64,000 bases of DNA. It comes from an uncultured Clostridia bacterium (GTDB taxonomy: Bacteria; Bacillota; Clostridia; TANB77; CAG-508). Under the pieces are notes generated by a model that did no database searches, was not told the DNA's origin, and saw only the letters and a list, made by a program, of their open reading frames with translations. The DNA lies in the NCBI GenBank assembly GCA_928721915.1, contig CAKMVZ010000002.1, positions 94,356-158,355 on the forward strand, given 5' to 3'. Shown here in pieces: positions 20,412 to 30,009 of this stretch. Each line of letters opens with the position of its first letter. Position 1 is the first letter of the stretch. A program made the position numbers and the translations under genes.

Positions 20412-21228
20412 TTAAATTTTTATTATGCTACTTACAATATTTACAATAAATAAAAGTATTATGTATATTGCAACTATTGCAGCTCCTGCAGGTAGATTTA
20501 AATAAAAAGATACTAATATTCCTAATATAAAACAGATTATTGATGTAATTACTGATATACAAGCTAAGCCTTTAAAACTTTTTGTTAATTTTTTTGCAAT
20601 TACTGCCGGAAAAACAATTAAGCTTGAAATTAAAAGTGTTCCCATCATTCTCATCCCTAAAACAACTACAAATGCTGTAATTAAAGCTATTAAAAATTGA
20701 TAAAAAGTAACACTAATTCCTGATGATTTTGCAAATTTTTCATCAAAAGAAATAAGTAATAATCTATTATAAAATATAAAATAAATTATAACTAAAACAA
20801 TAGATAAAATTACACTTAAAATAACATCAGATGTCGTCATAGCTAAAATACTTCCAAACATATAATTTAAACTATCTGTACCAAATCCAGTATTAAGAGC
20901 TGTTATAATAACACCTAATGCTAAAGCACCGTGAAGCAACTAGTGCAATAGTTACATCTCCACTTTCTCCTTTTTTTTGACTAATTATCATTATAATAAT
21001 TGCTGCAATAATTACTATTGGAATTGAAACTGCAAGTTCTGGAAGTCCCAAACACATAGCTAAACTTAAAGCTGCAAATGCAACTTCACCTAAACCATGA
21101 CCTATCATAGAATAATTTTTTAAAACTAAAATTACACCAATTAAGGCTGCACAAAAAGATATCGCAATTCCGCAAATTAAAGCTCTTTGCATAAAACTAT
21201 AATTCATTAAACTAATTAATTCTTGCAT
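20412..21228 (-). CDS. znuB: Metal (zinc/manganese) ABC transporter permease, one CGG shift
   Basis: 271 residues after joining, eight or so hydrophobic spans, ABC-3 family. It forms the membrane channel of the importer with the ATPase at 21253 and the binding protein at 21932. Family signatures: MQRALICGIAISFCAALIGV, YSMIGHGLGEVAFAALSLA and, after the join at tca cgg t (20929-20931), GDVTIALVASGALALGVIIT, then GMRMMGTLLISSLIVFPAV. Without the shift the protein would end after about 110 residues in the middle of a membrane span. Start ATG 21228 has GAAAGGAG. Confidence 0.92.
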
Positions 21229-21252
21229 TTTTTGCTCCTTTCATTTTAAAAA

Positions 21253-21918
21253 CTATTCTAAATTTCCTTGCCAATTTTCAAAATCGCCATCATATTTAAT
21301 TGTTTTGGCTAAGCAAATAATTCTTGGTTTTACTATTTTTAATTCATCTAAATCATGAGTAGCCATAATTATTGTAACTTTTTGTGTTTTATTTAAATTT
21401 TCCAAAATTTTATATAATTCTTTAGTAATATTAACATCTAAACCTGTAGCTGGTTCATCTAATATAATTAATTTTGGATTTCTAATCAGAGCTCTTGCAA
21501 GCAAAGCTCTTTGTTTTTGCCCTCCTGATAAATCTCCTATTCTTTTATTTACTATATCCTCAATTTTTAGATCTGCTACAACCTTTTTAAAATTCTCTTT
21601 ATCTTGCTTTGTATAAAAAGGAATTTTATTATGTTTTTGAACACCAGTCATTATAATTTCTTTTGCTGTTGCAGGAAAATCAATCTTTTTTAAATCTCCT
21701 TGCTCTAAATATGAAATTTCATCACGACTTAAATTTAAAACAACTTTTCCTTTTGTTTCTTTTTTTAAGCCCATTATAGTTTTTATTAATGTACTTTTTC
21801 CAGAACCATTTTCACCAATTAAACAAATATATTCTCCTTGTTTAACTTTAAAACTAATATTTTGAATAGCAATATGATTATTATATGAAACTTCTAAATT
21901 TTTTACTTCTAAAATCAT
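21253..21918 (-). CDS. znuC: Metal ABC transporter ATP-binding protein
   Basis: 221 residues with a complete ABC ATPase motif set: Walker A GENGSGKST, Q-loop region SYLEQGDL, signature LSGGQKQR, Walker B LIILDEPATGLD and switch His in ATHDLDEL. It lies between the permease and binding-protein genes, which gives the metal-import assignment; no residues in the ATPase itself determine the metal. Start ATG 21918 follows AAGGAG. No in-frame CGG. Confidence 0.93.
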   Translation of the reverse strand: MILEVKNLEVSYNNHIAIQNISFKVKQGEYICLIGENGSGKSTLIKTIMGLKKETKGKVVLNLSRDEISYLEQGDLKKIDFPATAKEIIMTGVQKHNKIPFYTKQDKENFKKVVADLKIEDIVNKRIGDLSGGQKQRALLARALIRNPKLIILDEPATGLDVNITKELYKILENLNKTQKVTIIMATHDLDELKIVKPRIICLAKTIKYDGDFENWQGNLE

Positions 21919-21931
21919 AAATTACTCCTTC

Positions 21932-22909
21932 TTATACATTATTTGTTATATTCTCTAAATTTTTTTCCATAACGCTTATATAATCTGCTCCTGCTTCAAT
22001 TTCTTCATTTGAAACATTATGAAGAGTATAAAAAATTATCGGTTTTGCTTTTGTTTCTTCAGAAATCATTTTTGCAACAGTACCTTCTGTTAATTCCTCA
22101 TAAAAAACTTTTGTAATATTATTTTCATTTATATAATCTATAACATTTCTTACGTCCTGAACACTTGGCTCTGCTTCTTCCCCACAAGACGAATAAACAC
22201 TTACATATTTTAAATCATATCTTTTTATAAAATATGAATAAGCAAATTCTCCACCAAAAACTAATACATTTGTATCCATATTTTTTAAAGCTTCTTCAAT
22301 TTTTAAATCTAGTTTTTGAATTTCATTTTTATAATCTTCAGCATTTTTTCTATAATAGTTACTATTTATATCATCATATTCACATAATGCATCACAAATA
22401 TTATCTATCATTTTCATTGCATTTTGTGGATCTAGCCAAATATGACCATCATATTCATAATCTTCTAAATTATCGGAATGCTCATGAATACCATTAGAAT
22501 TTAAAGCATTATATTCTAATGAAAATTTATCTGATTCAATTAAATCTATATTTTCTGAGCTATCTACAATTTTACAATTACTATTTTCTAAACTGTCAAT
22601 TATTTCTTTTGCCCATGGCTCAGAACTCATACCAGTATATATAAAAATATCACTATCAGATATATTTTTCATATTTCTAACACTTGGCTCATAATTATGA
22701 CTATCCACTCCTGAATCTAAAAGTAATTTAACTTCAACATATTCTCCTCCAATTCTTTTTACAAAATCATAATCTGGAAATATTGTTGCAATTATTTGAA
22801 TTTTATTACTTCTATTTTCTTCATTAGTATTAAAAACCGTTATAATTCCAATAACACTTATTATCAATAATATATAACAAATTAAAATTGCTAAAATTCG
22901 TTTTTTCAT
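21932..22909 (-). CDS. znuA: Metal ABC transporter substrate-binding protein (ZnuA/cluster A-I family)
   Basis: 325 residues. The N-terminus has one hydrophobic segment (ILAILICYILLIISVIGIIT) with no lipobox Cys at its end, so it is probably membrane-anchored by this helix instead of being a lipoprotein. Metal ligands are suggested by DSGVDSHNYEPS and DGHIWLDPQN; a short His/Asp/Glu stretch (GIHEHSDNLEDYEYDGH) lies between, shorter than the His-rich loop of typical ZnuA. EPSVQDVRNVIDYINENNI and KVFYEELTEGTVA match the family's C-terminal lobe. Zinc is more likely than manganese because of the His-containing loop. Confidence 0.88.
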   Translation of the reverse strand: MKKRILAILICYILLIISVIGIITVFNTNEENRSNKIQIIATIFPDYDFVKRIGGEYVEVKLLLDSGVDSHNYEPSVRNMKNISDSDIFIYTGMSSEPWAKEIIDSLENSNCKIVDSSENIDLIESDKFSLEYNALNSNGIHEHSDNLEDYEYDGHIWLDPQNAMKMIDNICDALCEYDDINSNYYRKNAEDYKNEIQKLDLKIEEALKNMDTNVLVFGGEFAYSYFIKRYDLKYVSVYSSCGEEAEPSVQDVRNVIDYINENNITKVFYEELTEGTVAKMISEETKAKPIIFYTLHNVSNEEIEAGADYISVMEKNLENITNNV

Positions 22910-22955
22910 ATATATTTTTGTTCCTTCCTAAAAACTAGCTTAAATTTCTTTACTT

Positions 22956-23640
22956 TTACTTTGTAGAATTTAAATTAGTATTATTTTCAGCTTTTTCTTG
23001 CTTATAATTTTCTTCTACTTCTGGTACAACTGTGCTTGAAGATACCCCTATTTCATATTCTGTCAAATCTGGATATTTAACATCATCAGAATTTACACAA
23101 TCAAATTCTACAGAAATTTCATATGTATTTTTTACTCCGCCAAAATTTTCTTCTATTTTTTCTACTATTCCATTATTTTTATTTAAATAAAAAATAACAT
23201 AATTTTCTAAAGACTTGTTTTTAAATTGAAGTTTATAAAAATCTCCATCTTGTCCTAAATATTTAAAATCCATATCATTATTTTCAAAATAATTTAAATA
23301 TGTAGAATTTAAACTTCCGAACTTTAAAAGCACTTTCAGGATTTTCTGTTATAATAGCACTTTTATTTGTCTTATCTAAAATAACTCTTGAATTTTCAGT
23401 TTCACTCATCCAAATAATATTATTTTCATCTTCAGATATATAAGTTTTGCCATAAAATTTAACAGTTGTAACATTTTTACCATCTTTTTTAGTTAATATA
23501 TAATTAGTAGAATCATTTTCTTTTAATATTTTTTTAAATTTATTTGTTAAAACTTTATTATATATAAAAATTCCAGCAAACACTAAAATTACAATTGCTA
23601 ATATTAATATAATTATTTTTAAAATATTTTTTTTATCCAT
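22956..23640 (-). CDS. Membrane-anchored extracellular protein of unknown function, one CGG shift
   Basis: 227 residues after joining. It has a single N-terminal membrane helix (ILKIIILILAIVILVFAGIF), then a beta-rich domain that may be a small lipid- or peptide-binding fold. The join is at aaa gtt cgg a (23317-23319): ENPESAFKV|GSLNSTYLNYFEN, with a tail rich in Glu, Lys and Asn. There is no homologue in memory to confirm the join, but the second frame has no start of its own, and both halves have similar composition. It lies just upstream of the zinc-type transporter genes in the same direction. Confidence 0.65.
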
Positions 23641-23689
23641 ATGACCTCTTTTACAAATATTTTATTTAAAATCTTTTCATATTACAAAA

Positions 23690-23726
23690 TAATACAAAAA
23701 ATGGTGCAAACTTTCTTGCACCATTA
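23690..23726 (-). terminator. Terminator of the infC-rpmI-rplT operon
   Basis: On the minus strand ATGGTGCAA pairs with TTGCACCAT across a seven-base loop, followed by TTTTTTG. It directly follows rplT. Confidence 0.9.
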
Positions 23727-23736
23727 GTTATTTTAT

Positions 23737-24087
23737 TTATGCATTTTTAGCGATTTCTGCAATTTTTGTAAATGCTTCGCTATCAGATACTGCAAGTTCT
23801 GCTAACATTTTTCTATTTATAACAACATTAGCTTTTTTAAGACCAGCAATTAGAGTACTATATGTCATACCATTTGCTCTTGCTGCTGCATTAATTCTAG
23901 TAATCCATAATTTTCTAAAATTACTCTTTCTATCTTTTCTTCCAACATATGCATACATTCCAGATTTCATAACTGCTTGTTTAGCATTTCTATATCTATA
24001 ATGTTTTGCACCATAATAACCTTTTGCTTGTTTTATAACTTTTTTATGTCTAGCTCTAGTTGTTCTAGCTGTTTTTACTCTTGCCAT
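23737..24087 (-). CDS. rplT: 50S ribosomal protein L20
   Basis: 116 residues, full length. MARVKTARTTRARHKKVIKQ, then AKGYYGAKHYRYRNAKQAV and the C-terminal RNA-binding part FRKLWITRINAAARANGMTY are standard. It binds 23S rRNA early in assembly and in many bacteria represses its own operon through the leader mRNA. All Arg codons here are AGA or CGT; none is CGG. It follows rpmI in the infC-rpmI-rplT order. Confidence 0.98.
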   Translation of the reverse strand: MARVKTARTTRARHKKVIKQAKGYYGAKHYRYRNAKQAVMKSGMYAYVGRKDRKSNFRKLWITRINAAARANGMTYSTLIAGLKKANVVINRKMLAELAVSDSEAFTKIAEIAKNA

Positions 24088-24132
24088 TATTTTATTTCCT
24101 CCTTATAATCTAATCATTTCATTTTTTAAGAA

Positions 24133-24333
24133 TTAACTATATGGTAATAATTTCTTAATTGTATTTTCACATGTTTTACTTGCTAGACCATCTTGTACTC
24201 TAGCTGTCATTTTTTGTCTTTTTGTTTTATTTGCTAATAAATGTCTTCTATTAGCTTTTGTTCTTTTAATTTTTCCGCCACCAGTAAATCCATATCTTTT
24301 ACTTGCTGCTTTGTTTGTTTTTAATTTTGGCAT
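24133..24333 (-). CDS. rpmI: 50S ribosomal protein L35
   Basis: 66 residues. MPKLKTNKAASKRYGFTGGG, with KIKRTKANRRHLLANKTKR, is the family signature. Its Gly-Gly-Gly (act ggt ggc gga) contains an out-of-frame CGG that does not disturb the frame, a useful contrast to the in-frame CGG sites. Second gene of the infC operon. Confidence 0.98.
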   Translation of the reverse strand: MPKLKTNKAASKRYGFTGGGKIKRTKANRRHLLANKTKRQKMTARVQDGLASKTCENTIKKLLPYS

Positions 24334-24345
24334 AATGTCCTCCTC

Positions 24346-24852
24346 CTATTTTTTACTCAAAATTATGTACATTGATTTTCCTTCTAATAAAGGTTTTTTC
24401 TCTGGAGAAGCTATATCTGATAAATCTTCTATAAATTTATTTAATATATCTTCACCTGCTTTTATATTATTTAATTCCCTTCCTCTGAAACGTAAAGTAA
24501 ATTTAACTTTATTTCCAGCCTCTAAGAAATTTCTAGCATTTCTTGATTTGAACTCAAAATCATGCGCTCCAATATTTGGAGTAACTCTAATTTCTTTTTG
24601 TTCAGCTATTTTTTGATTTTTTCTAGATTCTTTTTCTTTTTTAGCTTGCTCAAACTTATATTTTCCATAATTCATAATTTTACAAACTGCTGGTTTTGCA
24701 TTTGGAGCAACTAAAACTAAATCTAAATCTTTTTCTTCAGCTTTAGAGATTGCTTCATCTATAGGTAAAACACCTATTTTTTCTCCATTTTCATCAATTA
24801 CTTGAACTTCTTTTTCTCTAATTTGTCTATTAATTGGTAATTCCTGTTTAAT
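24346..24852 (-). CDS. infC: Translation initiation factor IF-3, probable ATT start
   Basis: IF-3 keeps ribosomal subunits apart and checks initiator tRNA. The only ATG start (24675) would remove most of the N domain. In frame upstream the sequence continues as KQELPINRQIREKEVQVIDE and IGVLPIDEAISKAEEKDLDL, the family's N domain, back to ATT ATT six bases after GAGGAGG. An AUU start is the well-known autoregulatory start of infC, so I place it at 24852 (168 residues). The C domain has MNYGKYKFEQAKKEKESRKN and KFTLRFRGREL. Confidence 0.9.
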   Translation of the reverse strand: MKQELPINRQIREKEVQVIDENGEKIGVLPIDEAISKAEEKDLDLVLVAPNAKPAVCKIMNYGKYKFEQAKKEKESRKNQKIAEQKEIRVTPNIGAHDFEFKSRNARNFLEAGNKVKFTLRFRGRELNNIKAGEDILNKFIEDLSDIASPEKKPLLEGKSMYIILSKK

Positions 24853-24885
24853 AATAAACCTCCTCTTGCGAAATTTTATTAATTT

Positions 24886-24931
24886 CGCTATAAAAATAAA
24901 AAATTTGACCTGTTTTAAGAAGTCAAATTTC
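24886..24931 (-). promoter_or_regulatory. Leader hairpin/attenuator of the infC operon
   Basis: On the minus strand AAATTTGAC and GTCAAATTT form a stem followed by a long T run, between the presumed promoter and the infC RBS. Position and shape fit a transcription attenuator such as the L20 leader of Bacillota, in which L20 controls read-through; the L20-binding fold itself I cannot confirm. Confidence 0.55.
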
Positions 24932-25066
24932 TCACATAAAAATAATTTAAATTTTATTTAAACTAAAATTTTTAACCTTATAACCATACTTAGAATAAGG
25001 TGAGAACTAATTTCTTCTTAAAACATAAATATAATACTACTTTTTTCTTCACTTGTCAAGCATTTT

Positions 25067-25932
25067 TTATAAATTAATCTCCATACCATTTAAATATTCT
25101 AAAATACCGCTATTACTTGTAAATTTAAAAATCAATTTATAAGCAGTTAAATTTTGCTTAGTTTGCTTTAATTTTCTATTTATTTTGCCATTTCCATATT
25201 TTCCATCACCTATTATTGGATGACCAATATAAGCTAGATGTGCTCTTATTTGATGAGTTTTTCCAGTATGCAATATTACTTCTAAAATACTTGTATTTTC
25301 TAGTTTATTTTTTTCTATAATTTTATATTCAGTTATTATTTCTTGATAACCCATTTTCTTTACTGGAGATATATAAACTATATTTTTCTTTGCATCTTTA
25401 AATAAAAAATCTTTTAAAATCTTATGTTCTTCTTTTGGAATCCCATAAACTTTTGCAATATAGTGCTTTTCTATTTCATGGTTTTTAAATTTTTCTAACA
25501 AAATCTTTAAAGCTTCTTTATTTTTAGCAAATAAAACAATTCCCTTTGTATTTTTATCTAATCTATGGCATGGTTCTAAATCTCTTCCAAATTTTTCTTT
25601 TACTAGTTTAGTAAGAGTAATTCCACCGAGAAATTCCAGATTCATCAGTAACAGAAATTCCTTGTTCTTTATTAATTGCTAAAATATTATCGTCTTCATA
25701 AATTATTTTTAAATCTTTATTTCCGAAAAAGAAATTCATCTGAAATAAAAATTTCTATTTTTTCTCCTTCATGAATCACAACATTTTCCTTTACTCTTTT
25801 GCCATTTATTTTAATATCTTTTTGTCTTAAGGCTTTATAAAGCATATTTATATTAAGATTTGGAAATTTATCTAAAATAAAATTATTAAGATTTTTTTCA
25901 TTATATTTTTCTGGAACCGTTATTTTTTGCAT
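25067..25932 (-). CDS. RluA-family pseudouridine synthase with S4 domain, two CGG shifts
   Basis: 287 residues after joining three frames. An S4-like RNA-binding domain (LNNFILDKFPNLNINMLYKA, then KDIKINGKRV) is followed by the first join, ttt cgg a (25723-25725), giving DEFLFGNKDLKIIYEDDNIL. The second, tct cgg t (25626-25628), gives DESGISGGITLTKLV. Beyond it lie the catalytic CHRLDKNTKGIVLFAKN, GKTHQIRAHLAYIGHPIIGD and a C-terminal KLIFKF strand. The middle piece (FGNKDL...ESGIS) has no start of its own and carries the family's YEDDNILAINK motif, so the three parts must be one protein. Probable RluC/RluD-like rRNA modification. Confidence 0.92.
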
Positions 25933-26008
25933 TTAAAATTTATTTTCCTCCTTAAAATATTCTTTATTATTTTAGTATAAAAAATACTCTTTCGTCAATA
26001 ATAATCGC

Positions 26009-26789
26009 ATGGAAAATATTTTAGAATTAAGAGAACATAAAAAAATTATTAAATTTAATATTTGGCAAACATCATGCTATTTTATTTTTTATAGTTTTAT
26101 AGGATTTTTATTAGAAACAGGTTTTGGGCTTTGGTCTAAAGGAGTAATTGAAAGCAGACAGAGTTTTTTATTTGGTCCATTTTGTATAATTTACGGAATT
26201 GGCGCAACTTTAATGATAACATTCTTGACTAGTTTAAAAAATAATCCTATAAAATTATTTTTTGCAAGTTGCTTAATAGGAACAGTTTGTGAATATTTAA
26301 TGAGTTATTTATGTGAAATAATATTTCATTTTAAATGGTGGGACTACACTCGGAATGACTTTAAGCATAAATGGTAGAACCTGTCTTTACTTTGCGGTTA
26401 TGTGGGGATTTTTAGGAGTAATATTAATAAAATATGTAAATCCATTATTCGATAAGTTTTTGTATTTTGTAAAATCAAAAATTGATAATAGAATTTTAAA
26501 AGCAGTTATAATCTTAGTTATAGGATTTTTAATTTTTGACGCTGGAATCACAACAATTGCGTTAAAATCATTTTATGCAAAAATTGTAAATGATTTTGAC
26601 TTAGATGTAAAACAAGGAGAATATGCCTCTAAAATAATAGAAAATGAACTTTTTGAGGAAGAAAACATGTTATTAACATACCCAAACATCCAAATTGCTG
26701 GAACAAAATATAATAACACATCTGTAGCAGGACTATACAAAATGGAAAAAACTTATTACATTCAAGTTTTTTCAGAAAGCACAAATTAA
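26009..26789 (+). CDS. Putative ABC-transporter permease-like membrane protein (DUF1113 type), one CGG shift
   Basis: 259 residues after joining; a plus-strand example. Several membrane spans: YFIFYSFIGFLLETGFGLW, FGPFCIIYGIGATLMITFL, and after the join CLYFAVMWGFLGVILIKYV. The frame reaches gac tac act cgg a at 26351-26353 and continues +1 as KWWDYTGMTLSINGRTCLYF. The family signature is a WDYS-type motif followed by the NxxGRxxL block, so the join falls inside a conserved motif. The upstream RBS is weak. It is divergent from the pseudouridine synthase gene. Despite the family name, transport has not been shown. Confidence 0.85.
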
Positions 26790-26849
26790 AAAATATTTCA
26801 AATATAAAATTAATAAAAAAGGCTTAAATTCATTTAAAATATTTTGATA

Positions 26850-26897
26850 TAAAAATAAACCCTCCTTGTTAAACTTTTAGTCTAACTTTTTGGGTTC
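26850..26897. terminator. Possible terminator between convergent genes
   Basis: AAACCCTCCTTGTTAAACTT faces TAACTTTTTGGGTTCA, an imperfect dyad with T-rich and A-rich flanks, between the convergent genes ending at 26789 and 26925. Confidence 0.45.
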
Positions 26898-26924
26898 ACT
26901 TTAAATTAATCTAAGTCTTTTTTA

Positions 26925-27779
26925 TTATAAACTTTTATAAATATCTTCTAAAACTTCATATCTTAACTTAATAATTTTTATATAAAAATCTTTTCTAATT
27001 TTACTAATACATTCTATATTATTTATAAAATTTACAATCTCATCTATTTTAATTTTACTAAAAACTCTCATAAATGCTAAATTACAATCATTATTTGTTT
27101 TTTGCTTAATATACGAAATATAATTTATTTTTTTGCCATTTATTCTTAAACAAGAATAAGAATTAATAGCTAAATTTTTAAATTCTGTATTAGAAAGTTC
27201 TTCTATTTGTTCATCTTCTAACATTGGATTTAAACATGAACCACAATCATATATTGGTGAAAAAGTAATTTCATGATTTTTTTTGTTAAATAAAAATCCC
27301 CAATTTCCATTGTGTCTATCTGTATTTCCAATTAAACAATCAATTATAAACATATCCCAAAACTTCTCTTTTGTACTAATGGTATCTATTATTTTAATTT
27401 CTTCAATAACATTCATAATATCATAAATGTCTGTTTCTATCTTCTTATCGGGATTTGCACTTAATGCTAAATTTTCAAATTCATATAATATATGTTCTTC
27501 ATCTGTAAAATCTTCACATGCACAAACTATTTTTTCCTTTCCATTAAACTCATATTTTCCAAGTATTGTATTTTGAACATTAAAACCACAAATTTTAAAT
27601 ATATTACTTCCAATATATTCTGAAAAAGCATTATTTATATATGATATATTTTTATTTTTTTCTCTTATTGGATCTGGAAATTTTACTAAATATTTTTTTT
27701 TATTATAAATTAAAGTTTTTTTCTTTTCAGAACCTTTATAACTATTTAATTCTTCTATACTATTTGTAAAATTAATCAT
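26925..27779 (-). CDS. HipA-like C-terminal kinase-domain protein
   Basis: 284 residues. The sequence DMFIIDCLIGNTDRHNGNWG and the following FSPIYDCGSCLNPM match the catalytic loop (D-x-x-x-N) and metal-binding D-x-G of HipA/CtkA-type Ser/Thr kinases; an N-terminal KKKYLVKFPDP strand fits the ATP-binding lobe. The HipB antitoxin and the HipA N-terminal subdomain are absent here, so it is a stand-alone kinase-like protein. HipA kinases phosphorylate glutamyl-tRNA synthetase in E. coli; the target here is unknown. Repeat R1d lies directly upstream. Confidence 0.78.
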   Translation of the reverse strand: MINFTNSIEELNSYKGSEKKKTLIYNKKKYLVKFPDPIREKNKNISYINNAFSEYIGSNIFKICGFNVQNTILGKYEFNGKEKIVCACEDFTDEEHILYEFENLALSANPDKKIETDIYDIMNVIEEIKIIDTISTKEKFWDMFIIDCLIGNTDRHNGNWGFLFNKKNHEITFSPIYDCGSCLNPMLEDEQIEELSNTEFKNLAINSYSCLRINGKKINYISYIKQKTNNDCNLAFMRVFSKIKIDEIVNFINNIECISKIRKDFYIKIIKLRYEVLEDIYKSL

Positions 27780-27874
27780 TTTATTATACTAACCTTTCTA
27801 TTTTTAATATTATCAGTATATCATAAACCAATAAAAAATACCATATTTTATTTTTAAAATCGCATAAAAGTATC

Positions 27875-27968
27875 TTTTTACGTCATAATAATAACAAAAG
27901 AGCTTTGAAGAATATCCAAAGCTCTTAATAAATTTATCAAATTAACATGCTTTTTGAGCGCGTCCATT
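27875..27968 (-). repeat. Dispersed repeat R1, copy d, terminator-like on the minus strand
   Basis: The same block as the right half of R1 (TTACGTCATAATAATAACAA to GAGCGCGTCC). On the minus strand AAGAGCTTTG pairs perfectly with CAAAGCTCTT, followed by TTGTTATTATTATG, a good terminator for the pilin-like gene at 28029. A short piece of the same repeat (ATGCTTTTTGAACGCGTCCC) also lies at 13323-13344. Confidence 0.7.
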
Positions 27969-28028
27969 AAAAAATTAATGTTAAAAAAATGTAGTACAGT
28001 AATTTTTTCTGAACTACACATTCTATCT

Positions 28029-29924
28029 TTATTCAGCAACAAGTACTATACGAAAACTATCAGAGATATGGGCAATGCTATCTGTGTTACCAAAATAGAA
28101 CAAACCTGCACCAGAATTATTACCAAAATTGCCGTCCACGAATAAAAAATGGAGTATTAGTATGTGCAAAATGAGAATAATCTAAATTCCATGCATAATT
28201 GCTACCGCTTTGACTTGAAGTTTCTAATATTGCATCTCCATATCCATACGTACCTGTTAGTAATCCTTTATAAGTATTATAGTTATTTGAATTATTATCA
28301 CTTGAACCACTATATGGATATACTGTACACTCTCGTCTACTCAAAGTTAAATATCCATTTGGCTTTGCTTCGCTTGTCGTTCCCATTAATCCTCCTGATG
28401 AACCAATATTTCCCATATCATTTATATTATTATTCCCATTTAATATATAACTGGCTACTCTTTCCCATGTTCCTCCACTTAAATCATAAATTCCTGTGAC
28501 ATTTCCTGTTGTACTTGATTTCATACCATTTTCTGTATTATATGCTGATACATTATTTAAATCTGTTGTTTTCTCTGCTAAAACATCATTTCCAGCTAAT
28601 CCTGTTACAGCATCTTTATATGAACTTTGATCACTTGTGTAATAATTGTTTATCGTTATTTCTGTTTCGGCTCTTCCATAATTACTCTGAGTTAAATAAG
28701 CTATCGCTCCCCATTCACTATTTTTCATCATATGGCTATCTGTTATATCTGAACTTAAACCATAGAAATTATTTGCTGTATCTATAGCTTTGCTTAGTAC
28801 ATAACTATCTCCTATGCATATTACATTATATGAATATGTTAATGGAATAAATACTGGATATGACATATTTTGGTTTGAATATCCTTCTGCTGATAAGTCT
28901 TGTCCTAATGGGTTCGTTTTATAATCTTCATAATAGCTTGTATATTTTAAATCTGAATATACTATTTCATTATCTGCATTTGATATATCTGTTGAAAGTA
29001 CTCCATTATTATCTGTTATAGTATTTGCCTGATATCCTGCTTCATATTTTGCTACCCAAAATCCTGTTACTTCTTCGTCCCATTCACCGTTCATGAAATT
29101 ATTTGATGTTCCATTTCTAAAGGCTGGGTGAACTACATAATCGTTCATATGGTTGTTTACTTCGTTTGCTTCATCTATTGTATAACTATATTCTCTACTT
29201 ATTGTATTTCCTTCTTCATCTAAATCACTTGTACCTTGCAAGAATTTGACTGATATTGTTCCTGCTGTTGATGTAAATAATCCACTTTCTATTTTATATG
29301 CATATCTTGGTATCCATACAAAATATCCTGTTATATTTCCATTTTCGTCTTTTGTTACTGCATTTGCCCATTTGTTTTGGCCATCACCTTGACCATTATA
29401 ATCATACCAATTATTCCATTCTTCTTCAGAACTACTTTCAGTTAATTCTATCTCATTTCCAGATTCATCCCAATAAACTGCTGTCATTCCTTCAAATAAC
29501 TCTGGACTATTTACTTTTTTCTCACTATTCCAACTTCCATCTGTTAATGGTACAAAATTTTCTCCATATACAACTTGCATATCTTTATCTATATAAAAAT
29601 TTAAATCATCTAAATAAAAAGTCCCTGTAGGAATTCTATTTCCCATTCCACTTGTATCAATTTCCAAATTATTTGATAAATTTTCTTTTAATTTATCCAT
29701 ATCAAAATTGCCTGTTTCATCATATGAACCAGCCACTTCCATTGCTATTTGCTCTCTTGCATCTTCTACCTTTGTTCTATCAGCTGAGTTTATCGCTTGA
29801 TTTAATATTCCATTTTCTCCGAACAATAGCTGATATTGTTACTCCCGCTAAAATCAATAGCACTATTATCGTTATAATCAGTGCAATCAGCGTAATTCCG
29901 CTTTTCATAAAAATTCTTTTTCAT
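28029..29924 (-). CDS. Pilin-like surface protein B (lectin/FGE-type fold), three CGG shifts
   Basis: 630 residues after joining; clearly a paralogue of protein A. The start at ATG 29924 has AGGGGG eleven bases upstream and reads MKKNFYEK, then aag cgg a (29898-29900) shifts to GITLIALIITIIVLLILAGV, the prepilin segment. The alternative ATG 29908 (MKSGITLIAL) would avoid that shift but lacks an RBS. A second shift, att gtt cgg a (29819-29821), gives ISAIVGENGILNQAI. A third, gga cgg c (28132-28134), gives FFIRGGNFGNNSGAGLFYF and the family ending SFRIVLVAE, as in protein A. The paralogue shares the middle join but not the other two. Probably secreted and assembled like a type IV pilus minor pilin. 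Confidence 0.82.
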
Positions 29925-30009
29925 AAGTATTCTTACCCCCTAATATTTTTAATTTTTTATTTTATAATTTTTTATTTTTTCACAAAATTCATTTACTGCC
30001 TCTACAGTA

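Noticed and set aside
26925..27779. A complete HipBA toxin-antitoxin pair
   Set aside because: No HipB-like HTH gene is adjacent and the HipA N-terminal subdomain is missing.
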